A DNA stretch of 64,000 nucleotides from Schistocerca nitens (GCF_023898315.1 NC_064614.1:703252720-703316719), one strand, 5' to 3'. Shown: positions 11,392 through 23,270, numbered from the stretch's first letter. Notes: generated by a model from the sequence alone, not told the origin. Translations and numbers: made by a program.

Positions 11392-11535
11392 TATTTTGAG
11401 GAATCTAGCTTCTGAATGCTGAATTATATGTACAGTACTACTCTTTCAGCAAATGTATCAGAGATTTTATATGTAATTTTTACCTGTAAATTTTTTGCAT
11501 TATTAGTAGCATTGTAGAAGAAATTTTCATTCTTA
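11392..11535. repeat. Inverted third copy of the 9880-10545 repeat unit
   Basis: Its reverse complement shares GCTACTAATAATGCA, TTTACAGGTA, AAATCTCTGATACATTTGCTG and AATTCAGCAT in order with 9970-10085, at roughly 85% identity by eye. It abuts the 3' side of the RTE-like LINE. Confidence 0.65.
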
Positions 11536-11633
11536 CTTTTTTTTTTTACTTGATTGGCCACTTTGGACCATGTTCACTTTCTCTTTGAAGATTGGACTAC
11601 TTGCTTCTCGCGCTCAGCCCAGTACTTTTTCAT

Positions 11634-11909
11634 TCATTCCAAATGCAATTTTCTTAACTCGTCTGGAATCTCTACCAGTCTTCTCTGCGTCATTTCTGCT
11701 GAAAATTTATGATTCATAAGGACAGTGTTAATTTTGTTTTTGTTCACTGCATCAGTAATTCTAAGTCCAACTGCGTCAAGATCTTGCTGAATTTCTTTGA
11801 CCCACTGTCCTGTCTTCTTTCTGAGTTTTCTCATCACCAGTTGTTTTAAAATCTTGTTGTCAGGCAGTTGTAAGTCATGAAAGAAATATGAGATTCTTTT
11901 CTTCTTCAT
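11634..11909 (-). pseudogene. LINE ORF2 C-terminal piece
   Basis: A 91-codon lysine-rich segment beginning MKKKRISYFF that continues the reverse transcriptase reading frame of the element after a break. It includes KKTGQWVKEIQQDLDAVG, typical of the region behind the RT in this LINE type. No catalytic motif. The stop is at 11634. Confidence 0.6.
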
Positions 11910-12070
11910 TGTGCTGGTGATTGGGTCAATCTCACAATAGAGAGTCTTGAGGAGTTGATCGGTTCTTCTTTCATTTTTAATTTGGAACAGAGTATCACAA
12001 GCATAAGTTGCTTCCGAGAGTTACAGTTTTGTAATGTTGAATCTTAATGTCTATTGACAGGCATTTCTTA

Positions 12071-13276
12071 TTATGTGTTGACCTGGTTAGAAATTGTGCT
12101 TTTTTTCATTTTGTTGGTTCTATTTATCCATGTTGCTTTCTCACTCAAGTTGTGCAAAATAATTTCTCCAAGATATTTAAATTGTAGATCTATGTTAATT
12201 GCTTGATCATTTATGAAGATTTTATCTATGCAAAGAGGTTTCATGGGCATGATTTCAGTTGTCTCAAAGGAAATTTGTAATCCTGTTTTTGAAGCAATTT
12301 TCTGGAGACTTGTGATCTGAGCATGAACGTCTTCCATGTCAAGGGCTAAGAGAGCTAAATCGCCAGAAACCCCAAGGCAGTTTGCTCTTATTGCTTGTTT
12401 CCCTCCAGTTTTGATTTTACATGGATTTTCTTTTTGCCAGATTCTCATGATGTAATCGAGGGCCACATTGAAAAGCAAAGGGGACAATCCATCACCTTGT
12501 CTGAGTCCTGTTTTTAATGTGAAAGCATTTAACATTTCTCCTCTAAACTTGACCTTTGAATTTGTGTTACTTAAAGTTAGCTGAATCAGTCTTACCAGTT
12601 TGGGATGGAGGCCATATGCTCTAAGGATTTTTAGAAGTGTGGTTCTATGAACACAATCATATGCTTTTTTTAAATCTATGAATGAGATTAATAACTGTTT
12701 GTTTCTATACTTGTAATATTCCATTATTAGATTCAGGCTAAGAACTGGGTCTGAGCAGCTTCTATATGATTGAAATCCTCCTTGATATTCTCCTAGTTGT
12801 GGTCCTGGAATGTTTTTGATCCTATTGTAAATTATGCGGGAGAAAATTTTGTATGTGCAGTCCAGAAGGGTTATTCCTCTGTAATTATCTGGGTTGGTTC
12901 TATCTCCTTTTTTAAATAATGGATGGATTATTCCTGACGTCCAGTGCTCTGGAATTTTTTCTGTGATCCATATTTCAATTAGATGTTGTTGGAGATTTAT
13001 AACCGCAGGTTTTCCAGCATTTTTCCAGATTTCTGCAGGTACATGGTCTTCACCACATGCCTTGTAATTTTTTAGTTCCTGAATTGCGACCTCTACCTCA
13101 TTGATAGTTAGAGGATCTATTAGGTCTGGGGTGGTTAAAAGAGGTGCTTCAGTGTCTACTTGAAATTTTTCCACTGGGTCATCACAATTTAAAAGTTTGT
13201 TGAAAGTCTCTGCAAGGATCTCTGCAATTTCTTGATTACTATGCACCAAATTTCCTGACTTATCTCTCAGCATCAA
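12071..13276 (-). pseudogene. RTE-like reverse transcriptase domain
   Basis: A 401-codon open segment with the RT order clearly visible: ELKNYKACGEDHVPAEIWK, IIHPLFKKGDRTNPDNYRGI, FIDLKKAYDCVHR (catalytic Asp of motif A), TGLRQGDGLSPLLFN (motif B), and VSGDLALLA at the place of the FADD box. The catalytic pair of motif C is therefore degraded (GD instead of DD). It synthesised cDNA at the nicked target in the living element. The upstream frame break at 13277-13363 and the damaged motif C show it is dead. Confidence 0.85.
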
Positions 13277-13363
13277 TGTTGGGGACTCATACTTTTAAAG
13301 ATATTTCCCAAAGGTTTTGTAATAATCTCTTGATTGTTTCTTCTGGAAGGTCTCTTCTATCTT

Positions 13364-13954
13364 TTAGAGGGTATTTTTAAGGTGTTTGTGTTTTGTCTGT
13401 CTGATGATTTTATGGGTTGACTTTCTTTGCTTAACTAGTTCTAGATGTGATTCTTGAGACTTTTGGGCTCGATGCTTTATCCAAGCTTGGTGTCTTCTTT
13501 CTAATGCCTGGTCACATTCTTCATTCCACCACTCATGTTTCTTCCTGGGATTTTTTGGAGCCAACTCTTCTGCTAAGGATTTTAATTTGGTGGTTAATTC
13601 TTCTTGTGTATTATAGTTGATAGATCCTTCACCTGATTTCCAAGTGTATTCCCCATTTTTTGTTAAGATGGTTGGGTCGAATTTTCTTCTAGTTTTTTTT
13701 TTCTGAGATCTTTTCTTTACCATTGGTGTTAATTTTATTTTAATCTTCACAACATAGTGGCCTGACTCTGAGTCTTCACCCCTTAAAACTCTGAAGTTGC
13801 AGATTTCATGATGGTGAAATTTATCCATACATACATGGTCCTGTTGCCATTTGCCCTTTTGGAAATCAGGGTGTTTCCAGGTTTTGTAATTTGTGAGATT
13901 TCCTTTTAAAACATGTTGATTTTGAGACCGGGTTATGGTTTCTACAAGTTTCAA
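13364..13954 (-). pseudogene. LINE endonuclease C-terminus and linker
   Basis: A 196-codon open piece. It includes DSESGHYVVKIKIKL, corresponding to the D-S-D-H-Y block that closes the endonuclease domain; here the second Asp is replaced by Gly. A basic linker (KKRSQKKKTRRKF) follows, then EWWNEECDQALERRHQAW, conserved in RTE elements between endonuclease and RT. It overlaps the preceding endonuclease piece because of a frameshift near 13900. Confidence 0.75.
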
Positions 13955-14411
13955 TTAACCTTTTACCATTTTTGTTGGTCCAGTTATGTGCTGGCCATTT
14001 TCCAGTGATATCTTTGTATATTCTTTCTTGGCCCAGTTGAGCACTGAAGTCGCCAAGGAGAATTTTTATGTTTGATGGAGGAATGTTGATTAAGACTTGA
14101 TCCAGGAGATCCCAAAATTTCTGTGTTTCTTCTTTGCCCTTCAGAGTATTATTTTTCTGATTGGTGGGAACATGTGCATTGATAATTGTGTATGTCTTAT
14201 TTGCAGATTTCAAAGTTAGAGTTGCAAGTCTGGGGACTGAGATTTGAATTCTATGATAGAGTCGATAATTTTGAGATCTATAAGAAATCCATTGCCAAAT
14301 TGTGGACAGTTTTTCATGACTCTTTTTCCAGGAATCTGTGGGACTGAGCCATGTAGTACGATGTGTGGCCCTCAAACTCACTGGTAAAATTATTGGCTCC
14401 CAGCAAGTCAC
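13866..14411 (-). pseudogene. LINE endonuclease N-terminal part
   Basis: A 181-codon piece with ISVPRLATLTLKSANKTYTIINAHVPT (core strands of the APE-like fold) and ILLGDFSAQLGQERIY (catalytic Asp and expected Asn, here Ser in GDFS). The N-terminal catalytic Asn and Glu blocks are not recognisable, so the domain is truncated or decayed before 14411. The GDFN-to-GDFS change alone would weaken activity. Confidence 0.75.
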
Positions 14412-14499
14412 CCCTTCTCTTCCTCACCCCAGTCCCTAATAGTAGTAGGGGTATCTTAATCCCACAGTATTTTTATAAATATAAGAAGTCATTTACATT

Positions 14500-15790
14500 C
14501 TAAGACAAAAAAACAATGCACCATGAAGGAATTACCCAAATCAGACAGAAATCGGTAGATGATATGTACATATACAGACAAGCAAACGATTACAATTTCA
14601 GAAAAAAATGGTGATTTATTCAAGAGAAAGAGTTTCCCGAACTGAACAAGTAAATAATGTATTGTCCCACCTCTGGCCCTTATGCAAGCAGTTGACTGAC
14701 AGAGTTTTTGGATGTCTTTCTGAGGGATATCATGCCAAATTCCAACTGGCGCAACAGATCTTCAAAACCCTAAGCTGATTGGAAAGCCCTGCCAATAATG
14801 CTCCAAATGTTCTTAATTGTGGAGAGATCAGTGACCTTGCAGGACAAGGTATGGTTTGACAAGCATGAATACAAGCAGTAGAAACTAATGCTGTATGCGG
14901 GCAGGTACTGTCTTTCTGAAATGTAAACCAAGGATGGCTTGCCATGAAGGGCAACAAAATGAGGCATAGAATATTGTTGACATCCCACTGTGCTGTAAGG
15001 GTGCTGCAGGTAACAAGCAAAGAGGTCATACTATGAAATGAAATGATACCCCAGGCCATCACTCCTGACTGTCGAGCCATATGGTGGATAACAGTCAGGT
15101 TGGTATTCCACCACTGTCCAGGTCACCTCCAGACAAATCTTCACTGGTCACTTGGGAAAGCACTACTTGTCACTGAAGACAATTCTTCTCCAGTCAATTC
15201 CAGGCCAAATGTACCTAACACCACTGCTAACAGGCTTGTTGGCGTAGAGAGGTCAGTGGTGCCATGAGTTGAACGCCTTTTCTGTGAGCCACCTATTAAT
15301 GGTTCTTGTGGTCACTGAAGTACTAGTTGCATGTTGGATTGATGATAATGATTATACTGTGGCTCCAAGTGTGTCTCTGGCAATATCCTCAGTCATCACT
15401 CTCTGTCATCTCTCTAGGTTGACGTTTTCCTGTGTGAGGCTGTGTTTGGCTATGGTTCATCCATTTCTGCTAACATCATCGAATAGTGACATTACTCCTG
15501 TTCAAATATTGAGCGATCCACTGATTATTCCAATCAGCTTCTTTGAGCCCAACTACAGATCCTCCTTCTAGTTACTGTCCATTTGAGTATGTGGAATGGA
15601 AATGGCAAAGACTTTACGGCCAGGTATCAGCATATCACCTTTTTATTGTCCTTGCCAGTTGTGCAGTGAAATTGCACTGCAGTGTCACACTTTCATCCAT
15701 CGACAGCCGAAGTTTACAGTTTTGCATTTTCTGTCATACCCATATGAATATAAATTTGTAATAAATTTTCATAACTCCTTCTTAGAGTAT
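14500..15790 (-). mobile_element. Tc1-like element, decayed
   Basis: The minus strand carries transposase remnants, for example SGVMAWGIISFHS, LTAQWDVNNILCLILLPFMA, TFQKDSTCPHTALVS (second catalytic Asp region) and CPARS. The left border begins near ACAAAAAAACAATGC (about 14504); the right border is weak (ACTCCTTC near 15777). It is a different Tc1 lineage from the one at 2719, closer to the 54281-55702 family. Confidence 0.65.
14730..15570 (-). pseudogene. Tc1-like transposase fragment
   Basis: The longest piece (14730-15080, 116 codons) covers the middle of the DDE domain in one frame: GVMAWG, then the Asp in FQKDS, followed by PARS; the usual SPDLSPIEH block is disrupted. Upstream parts (15080-15570) only show scattered similarity with shifts and stops. 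Not functional. Confidence 0.6.
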
Positions 15791-15959
15791 ATATTCCACA
15801 TTTGGTTCAACTTATTCCAGGCATTCCTAAGTTATGCTTTTATAACATCTGTTTTCATGTCAAAACCTCAGCCATACGGGTCCAATGCTTCTTGCCAGTT
15901 TCAGAACAAATAGACTGCAAGGGCTCTTTTATGAAGTTCTGAGTTATATGCAAAAGACT

Positions 15960-17630
15960 GTACCCAACATACAGGTAAAATTCATATCAGACCTGTCACA
16001 GCATCTGAAATTAAAAGAACAATCATCTTTCTCAAGAATACATATTCCAGTGGGGTAGATAAAATCTCCAATAACTTACTAAAATAGGGCTGTGCTTCTA
16101 TCAGTAGCATACTTAGCCACATTTTCAATACATCCTTACAACAAGGAACTGTGCATGACAGACTCAGATATGCTGTTGTATTAGTCCTTTTCAAGAAAGG
16201 TGGCAAAACCAAAGTCACAAATTACAGGCCAGTTTCCCTTCTAACTGCTTTTTCAGAGATTCTGGAAAAGCTTAGGTATACAACAAATGTGTAACATCTA
16301 GATAAGTATAACATTCTCAGCAAAAGTCAGTTTGGTTTCCGAAAAGGTCTGTCAATTGAACAAGCAATCTACGCTTTCACAAATAAAGTTTCAGACTAAA
16401 TTAATGACAAAATGGTAACAACAGGCTTATTTTGTGACTTGTCAAAGCCTTTGACACTGTGAACCACCAAATGCTGTTACAGAAAGCAGACCTATTAGGA
16501 ATAAGCGGCGTAGCAAATAAGTGGTGTAGCAAATAAGTGGTGTAGCAAATAAGTGGTTAGAATCATACCTCAAAGATAGAAAGCAGAAAGTAGAAGTAGA
16601 TAGTACTGATGAGGTGCATAGTGGCCTGGTTTCATCTAATTGGAGAACCATTAAATGTGGAGTGCCCCAAGGATCCATTCTTGGCCCCTTACTGCCCCTC
16701 ATATTTATAAATTACCTATCTCAATGTGCAAAGCTACAGTGCTTTTTTACCATTCTTGGGGATGACACCAACATTATGATTGATGGTCATATATGTGAAG
16801 ATTTTCAAGGATCTGTTAAGAATATTCTTATTGATTTAATGAAATGGTTTAGTATCATTGGACTAGTTCACTGCAACTGCTAAAACTGAGGATGAGATAA
16901 CTGTGAAGTGTGGCACAAACACAATGGAAAGAGTTGAAACAACAAAGTTTTTAGGTATTCTAATTGACTCCAGAGTAAACTGGTCTTGTCATACAATAAA
17001 TCTTTGAAAGAGACTCAGCTCGTCACTTTTTGCCCTACATGTTGTCTCCAAGAGCGGAAATATAGACACAATGAATGTTGCGTACTATGGATATTTCCAT
17101 TCTCTTATAACATATTGTATTACATTTTGGGGAAACCAAACACTTGCAAAGAAAATACTCTTGGCCTAAGAACGTGTTATAAGAGTAATGAGCAGCGTAG
17201 ACTCTAGATGTAGTTGTGCAAACCTTTTTTGGAAACTAAAAATACTTACTGTTACTTCCCAAAACATGTTTTCTCTTATGAGTTACATCAGCAAAAATAC
17301 TGAGTTTTATAAAAGGAATAGTGAATACCATGGATATGATAATAGGAGAAAGCACGATTTCCACAATGATTGCAGAAACCAGACTACTGTGCAAACGGGT
17401 GTGCAGTCCTCTGGTACAAAAGTTTTTAATGCCCTCTCTCCAAACATTAAAAGCAAAGTTGATAACCATTCCTCTTTTGGGGAGCATCTGAAGCAATTTC
17501 TCCTGGAAAGGATATTTTACAGTTTGGAAGAGTTTATTAGCCACAATGAAAAAAACCTAACAGATCTGTGGATCACAAATTTTGAGTGCAATATACCATA
17601 GTGTAAGCTTGAGCAGTGATGTAGGTACCA
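15960..17630 (+). pseudogene. LINE reverse transcriptase remnant (jockey/CR1-like)
   Basis: Ordered RT motifs in changing frames: NYRPVSLLTAFSEILEKL (about 16225-16275), QFGFRKGLSIEQAI (about 16330), TGLFCDLSKPLTL (motif A, about 16425, with a shift), GVPQGSILGPLLPLIFINYL (motif B, 16660-16720), and GDDTNI (motif C, 16760, from FADDTNI). A C-terminal segment with MSSVDSRCSCANLFW and FNALSPNIK follows to about 17600. The element matches the clade of the fragment at 5440-6440 but I cannot show they are one copy. A 17-18 bp unit (GTGGTGTAGCAAATAA) is repeated three times at 16505-16553. Confidence 0.8.
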
Positions 17631-17745
17631 TACTCATGTAATATTGAACTGTGCAATTAAGTGAACTGAGGTGGCAGGATGAGAACAAGACATTTGGTCA
17701 GCTCAGCACAGGGCTTTCAACACAAAATCAAAAAAGGGTAATATA

Positions 17746-18516
17746 CAGGGTGTTACAAAAAGGTACGGCCAAACTTTCAGGAAACATTCCTCACACACAA
17801 ATAAAGAAAAGATATTATGTGGACATGTGTCCGGAAACGCTTAATTTCCATGTTAGAGATCATTTTAGTTTCGTCAGTATGTACGCTCAATGGAGCACGT
17901 TATCATGATTTCATACGGGATACTCTACCTGTGCTGCTAGAACATTTGCCTTTACAAGTACGACACAACATGTGGTTCATGCACGATGGAGCTCCTGCAC
18001 ATTTCAGTCGAAGTGGCCGTAGGCTTCTCAGCAACAGATTCGGTGACCGATGGATTGGTAGAGGCGGACCAATTCCATGGCCTCCACACTCTCCTGACCT
18101 CAACCCTCTTGACTTTCATTTATGGGGGCATTTGAAAGCTCTTGTCTACACAACCCCGGTACCAAATGTAGAGACTCTTCGTGCTCATATTGTGGGTGGC
18201 TGTGATACAATACGCCATTCTCCAGGGCTGCATCAGCACATCAGGGATTCCATGCAACAGAGGGTGGTTGCATGTATCCTCACTAATGGAGGACATTTTG
18301 AACATTTCCTATAACAAAGTGTTTGAAGTCACGCTGGTACGTTCTGTTGCTGTGTGTTTCCATTCCATGATTAATGTGATTTGAAGAGAAGTAATAAAAT
18401 GAGCTCTAACATGGAAAGTAAGTGTTTCTGGACACATGTCCACATAACATATTTTCTTTCTTTGTGTGTGAGGAATGTTTCCTGAAAGTTTGGCTGTACC
18501 TTTTTGTAACACCCTG
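17746..18516 (+). mobile_element. Internally deleted IS630-Tc1-mariner element, DD41D type
   Basis: It is flanked by TA (17744-17745, 18517-18518) and has long terminal inverted repeats of more than 100 bp beginning CAGGGTGTTACAAAAAGGTAC. The 771-bp element keeps only the C-terminal catalytic part of the transposase. The counted spacing between the last two catalytic Asp residues is 41, as in the rosa/Visitor-like DD41D groups. Confidence 0.8.
17817..18314 (+). pseudogene. DD41D transposase C-terminal part
   Basis: A 165-codon open frame. The first part reads from the inverted repeat and is not genuine transposase. From about residue 27 it matches the catalytic domain: GARYHDFIRDTLPVLLEHLP, MWFMHDGAPAHFS (second Asp), WIGRGGPIPWPPHSPDLNPLDFHLWGHLK (third Asp in PLDF). 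The N-terminal DNA-binding domain and first catalytic Asp were lost in the internal deletion near 17880. The rest of the frame is uninterrupted to 18314, so the deletion looks younger than most TE damage here. Confidence 0.75.
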
Positions 18517-19020
18517 TATAATAATAAATAAAAAAGGGTATGCATGTGTGTCCCATGTCGTAGAAAATCATTATATTTCATCATATCAGAAATAGAATAA
18601 TTATGCATAAACATTCAAGGGGCAGTGATGTTTGGCATTTGAATATTTTAGAATATTTGTTGTAACTAGTCTCAACAATAGTGAATTTGGTTTGTACAAT
18701 ACGGCTGACATCGTGTCAAAAGAGCACAAAACAGCGTACTGTTTCTTTATTGTTTGAGCTAATTAATGTCATCTTTCCAGAATCTTCATGCTCAGCAATA
18801 TTGTTATAGGTGTCATAATATTAAATTCAGATTCATAATTTTACACATATGAATTCAGCTACATTTTATGTTATGGTAAAAATAAGGAAATCTTAAAAAA
18901 GAAAACTGAAAAAGAGACAAGAGAGTACTGAATGACAGTGATAACAAATTTGCTGATGCATCAATTGAAAACATGGAAGCTTCAGCTTATGAAATTGGAT
19001 CACATACTGAAAGCAAAGTA

Positions 19021-19891
19021 CAGGGTGTTTGAAAAAGAACTCTCTAGTTTTAAGTATAAATTTAATGATGAAATTAATGAAAAATTACATCAATGAGTAC
19101 GTATCATGAAAGAGAATTCCTTCAAGTTTTGTTTAATGTTAGTAGATGTCAATGTGGGATTCAATTTAGCCCTGCACACATCAAGAAGATATTCCACTCC
19201 TTGCCACATATTCACCATTTCAGGTGTAACTGCCCTAAGTGCTGCAACAATTGTTTCCCATAAATGATTGATGTCTCTGATCTGTTCACTGTACACAAAA
19301 TTTGTTATTTTGCCCCAAAAGAAGAAATCCAGTGTGGTTAAGTCTAGGCTTCTTGGTGGCCAAGGTATTGGGTCAGCTCTGCCCATCCACTGTGGGGGAC
19401 CATCTTGTTGGAAAAACACAAGCCCCTTTTCCACCTCAATATCGTCCATTTGGGGAAAGATGTACTCTGTCAACATGTCCCAGTAAACATCCCGGTTTAT
19501 TGTTTTTTTCTACAAAAATGAAAGATCCAATCACACAATCTTCCATCAAACTGCACCTGACATTAACTTTGGGAGGGTCACTTTCATGCTGAATAACTTA
19601 ATGTGGATGATTTGCCCCCCAACTTCTCCAGTTATGATGATTGACTGTCCACTGACATGAAATGTAGCCTCATTGCTCTACACGGCACTGCATGCACGCC
19701 TGGACTGAACCAAGGGAACAGAGAAAAAACAGAGCACTCGTACCGTTTCAAGGTCAAGCAGACCTGCCAACTGCAGGGGAGCCAAACTTGGAGAGTTGAT
19801 GAATCAAACACCACAAACTAGAATAGTGTATGTCACTTTGTACAGATTCTAGGATACATTAAAACTAGGGAGCTCTTTTTCAAACACCCTG
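19021..19891 (-). mobile_element. IS630-Tc1-mariner element, internally deleted
   Basis: TA flanks at 19019-19020 and 19892-19893; the TIRs begin CAGGGTGTTTGAAAAAGA on both ends (about 33 bp with one or two mismatches). The size is 871 bp. The transposase remnant is on the minus strand. It is related to, but distinct from, the element at 17746-18516. Confidence 0.8.
19090..19560 (-). pseudogene. Mariner-like transposase fragment with collapsed catalytic spacing
   Basis: The open part (19476-19090, 128 codons) contains GLVFFQQDGPPQ, directly joined to WMGRADPIPWPPRSLDLTTLDFFFWG. In related proteins about 20 residues separate these blocks, so a deletion removed the middle of the catalytic region. 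The downstream part (EYLLDVCRAKLN) is preserved to the stop at 19090. Fragments upstream to 19560 are in other frames. Confidence 0.7.
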
Positions 19892-19950
19892 TATTTATCC
19901 CACTGATTAATACAATGCAAGATCCATTTACCTCATCATATAGCAAGTTA

Positions 19951-21865
19951 AACAATGAAAATACAGGATGGAATGTAACAATATTATGAAAACAACAGTT
20001 GCTGCTCATCATATAGTGGAGATGCTAAGTCACAGACAGGCACAACAAAAAGACCGTCAGAAAGTGGGCTTTCAGACAACTAGGCCTTCATAGGAAATAG
20101 AGAACATACACACACTTCCTGCAAATGCAGCCCATATGCACATGACCACAGTCCCTGGCTACTGAAACCAGATAGCAAGTAGCAGTGCTTGATGGAAGAA
20201 GCAACCAGGTGGTGGGGGTAAGGAGGAGGCATGGGCAGGAACAGGGAGGCTGGAGAGACGCCAGGGTAGAGGAGGGAGACAGAAAAATGCTGCTTGTGGG
20301 AGTGTACAAGGACAAGGTGAAGAGAGAGTAGGGCAGCTAGATGCAGACGGGAGTTAAGATGGAAGGCAGAGGTAGCGGAAACAGACAGAAGTAAAAAGAA
20401 TATGGGCATGCTGATGAGAAAGAGGGATGGGTACTGCTAGCATGGGAATGGAGGAGAGGCGACATGGGTAAGGACAATTGCTAACGATGGGAGTTTAGAT
20501 GGAAGGCAGAGGTAGCAGAAAAGGACGGAAGTAAAAAGAATGCGGGCATGCTGATGAGATAGAGTGATGGGTACTGCTAGAATGGGAATGGGGGAGAGGC
20601 TACATGGGTAAGGACAATGACTAACAAAGGTTGAGGTTAGGAGGGTTACGCAAACATAGGATATATTGCAGGGAGAGTTCCCACCTGTGCAATTCAGAAG
20701 AGCTAATGTTGATGGGAAGGATCTGAGTGGCACAGTCTGTGAAGCAGCCATTGAAATAAAGCATGTCATGTTAGATGGCATGCCCAGCAATAGGGTGGTT
20801 CAGCTGTTTCTTGGGCACAGTTTATCAGTGGCCATTCATGCCAACAGACAGTTAGTTGTTGGTCATGCCTATGTAGAATGAAGTGCAGTGGTTGCAGCTT
20901 AGCTCATAGATAGCCCTGCCTCTGATGGGACAGGTAATGTTTGTGACCAGACTGGAGTAGATGATTGTGGGAGAATGTGTGGGACAGGCCTCATGTCTAG
21001 GTCTATTACAGGGGTATGAGCCATGAGGAAATAGGCTGGGAGCAGGAGTTGTTTATGGATGGATGAGAATATTATGCAGCTTCGGTGAGAGGTAGAATAC
21101 AGCAGTTGGTGGGAGGGGGGGGGGAGGGGGGGGTTAGGACATTCCTCATTTCAGTGCACAATGAGATGTAGTCAAACCCTGGTGGAGAATGTGATTCAGG
21201 TGCTAAGGGTCTGGATGCCACTGAGTCATAGGGGAATGCTCCTCTGTGGCTGGACAGTGGTACTTTGGGACTTTGGGAGCTGGTGGATGACTGGAGAGAT
21301 AAGCATGGGAAGTCTGTTTTTCTACAACTTGGGAGGGTAATTAAGGTCTGTGAAGGCATCAGTGAGACCCGTGGTATATTTCAAGAGGGACCGCTCATCA
21401 CTACAGGTGTGAAAGCCACACGTGGTTAGGCTTTATGTAAGGGACTTGTTGGTATAGAATGGGTGGCAGCTGTCAGGGTGGAGGTATTGTTGATGGTGGG
21501 TATGTTTGATATGGATGGAGGTACTGATGTAGTCGTCTTTGTGGTGGATGTCAACATCAAGGAAGGTGGTTTGTTGGGTTGAGTAGCACCAAGTGAAGCC
21601 AATGGGGAAGAAGGTGTTGAGGTTCTGGAGGATTGTGGATAGGGTGTCCTCACCCTTGATCTAGGTCATGCAAATATCATCAATGAATCTGAACCAGGTA
21701 AGGGGTTTGGGATTCTGGGTGTTTAGTAAGGATTCCTCTAGATGGCCCATCGATAAGTAGGCATAGTATGGTGCCATACAGGTGCCCACAGGCATACCTC
21801 AGATTTATTTGTAGGTAATGCCTTCAAAGGAGAAGTAATTGTGGGTGAGGATATAGTTGGTCATT
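19951..21865 (-). mobile_element. Penelope-like element, 5'-truncated copy (minus)
   Basis: Read from 21865 leftwards it starts inside the reverse transcriptase. It retains a catalytic FRFIDDI block (about 21698-21667), downstream RT segments, a GIY-YIG endonuclease with FYIGMT (20878-20861) and a long 3' region with GGATGGAATG and AACAATATTATGAAAA at the outer end (19951 onward). It is joined head-to-head with a longer plus-strand copy. Many short pieces are open but shifts and stops are frequent. Confidence 0.8.
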
Positions 21866-21875
21866 CAACCACGAT

Positions 21876-23270
21876 CCATCCCCACTGCCCCCCAAGTCAC
21901 CACATGTTAACTTTCCAGGATTTCTTAACCTTGAATCTTGCCTCACCATCATTCCCCGGTTGCTTCAAGATGCAAACTAACCTTACATCCACAGAAAGAA
22001 TCCCAATCCACCACCTAAAAAATGATCGCAGTCTTATAATCCTGCCTGCTGACAAAGGCTCCACCACTGTTGTTTTTAACCACAAGGATTACCTGGCAGA
22101 AGGATTCTGCCAGCTGTTAGATTCTTTCACCTACAAACCCTGCAACAGTGACCCCATTCCAGAAATCCAGCAGGATCTCCAGTCTCTCCTCAAATCCTTG
22201 ACCTGTGCCAGAACCTCTTCCCAGAATCCATCTGTCTCCTCACACATACCACTCCCCACACTCCTACCTTCTATATGGTTCCTAAACTCCATAAAACCAA
22301 CTACCCTGGATGCCCCATTCCAGCCAGGTTGTTTTTTTTTCCCCCCACCCCACTGACAGAATCACTGCTCTTGTAGACCAACACCTTCAGTGTATTATCC
22401 ACAACCTACCTTCCTATATCAATGGTACCAATGATTCCCTCCACCAACTCTCCATAGTTCCTGTTCCTTTACCACATGGTACCCTGCTTGTCACTATTGA
22501 TGCCACCTTCCTTGACACTAACATCCCTAATGCTCATGGTCTTACCACTATTGAGCACTATCTTTCCCAATGCCTAATGGGTTCCAGACCTTCAACATCC
22601 ATTGTACACACCATGACCAACTACATCCTCACCCACAATTACTTCTCCTTTCAAGGTTCAAAATGGTTCAAATGGCTCTGAGCACTATGGGACTCAACTG
22701 CTGAGGTCATTAGTCCCCTAGAACTTAGAACTAGTTAAACCTAACTAACCTAAGGACATCACAAACATCCATGCCCGAGGCAGGATTCGAACCTGCGACC
22801 GTAGCGGTCTTGCGGTTCCAGACTGCAGCGCCTTTAACCGCACGGCCACTTCGGCCGGCTCTCCTTTCAAGGCTTTAGCTACAAACAAATCTGAGATATG
22901 CCTATAGGCACCTGTATGCCACAATGCTACGCCAACCTATTCATGGGCCATTTAAGGGAATCCTTACTAAACACCCAGAATCCCAAACCCCTTACCTGGT
23001 TCAGATTCATTAATGACCTTTCTGTGACCTGGATCAAGGGTGAGGACACCCTATCCACAATCTGCCAGAACCTCAACACCTTCTTCCCCATTGGCTTCAC
23101 TTGGTGCTACTCAACCCAACAAACCACCTTCCTCTATGTTGGCATCCACCACAAAGATGGCTACATCAGTACCTCCATCCATATCAAACCTACCAACCAT
23201 CAACAATACATCCACTCTGACAGTCTCTACCTATTCCATACCAACAAGCCCCTTCCATAAAGCCTAACCA
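21876..23270 (+). pseudogene. Penelope-like reverse transcriptase (broken)
   Basis: The piece from 21876 to 22356 is open and covers the RT N-terminal fingers (ILPADKGSTTVVFNHKDYL, then TYKPCNSDPIPEIQQDL). A shift near the T/C-rich run at 22330 breaks it, then the middle (22440-22655) is in another frame. After the SINE the frame 22898-23260 holds the palm (MPIGTC, FRFINDL) and thumb region. The catalytic Asp pair reads ND, so it would be inactive even without the shifts. Confidence 0.78.
22657..22859 (-). repeat. tRNA-derived SINE (203 bp)
   Basis: Flanked by an exact 13-bp target duplication TCTCCTTTCAAGG (22644-22656 and 22860-22872). Read on the minus strand it starts CCGGCCGAAGTGGCCGTGCGG, with a pol III A-box-like GTGGCCGTGCGG and a B-box GGTTCGAATCC (about 22785-22795). 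A body of about 110 bp follows, ending TTGAACCATTTTGAA at 22657. It interrupts the Penelope RT, so it is younger than that element. Confidence 0.9.

Larger units (their letters stand above)
11560..14430 (-). mobile_element. RTE-like LINE (degraded)
   Basis: Endonuclease, linker, reverse transcriptase and C-terminal segments lie in order on the minus strand from 14411 to 11634, in four long open pieces joined by shifts. The GLRQGD motif in RT and the GDFSAQLG endonuclease block resemble RTE-clade elements (often mis-annotated as craniofacial development protein 2). Both element ends are approximate. Confidence 0.8.
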
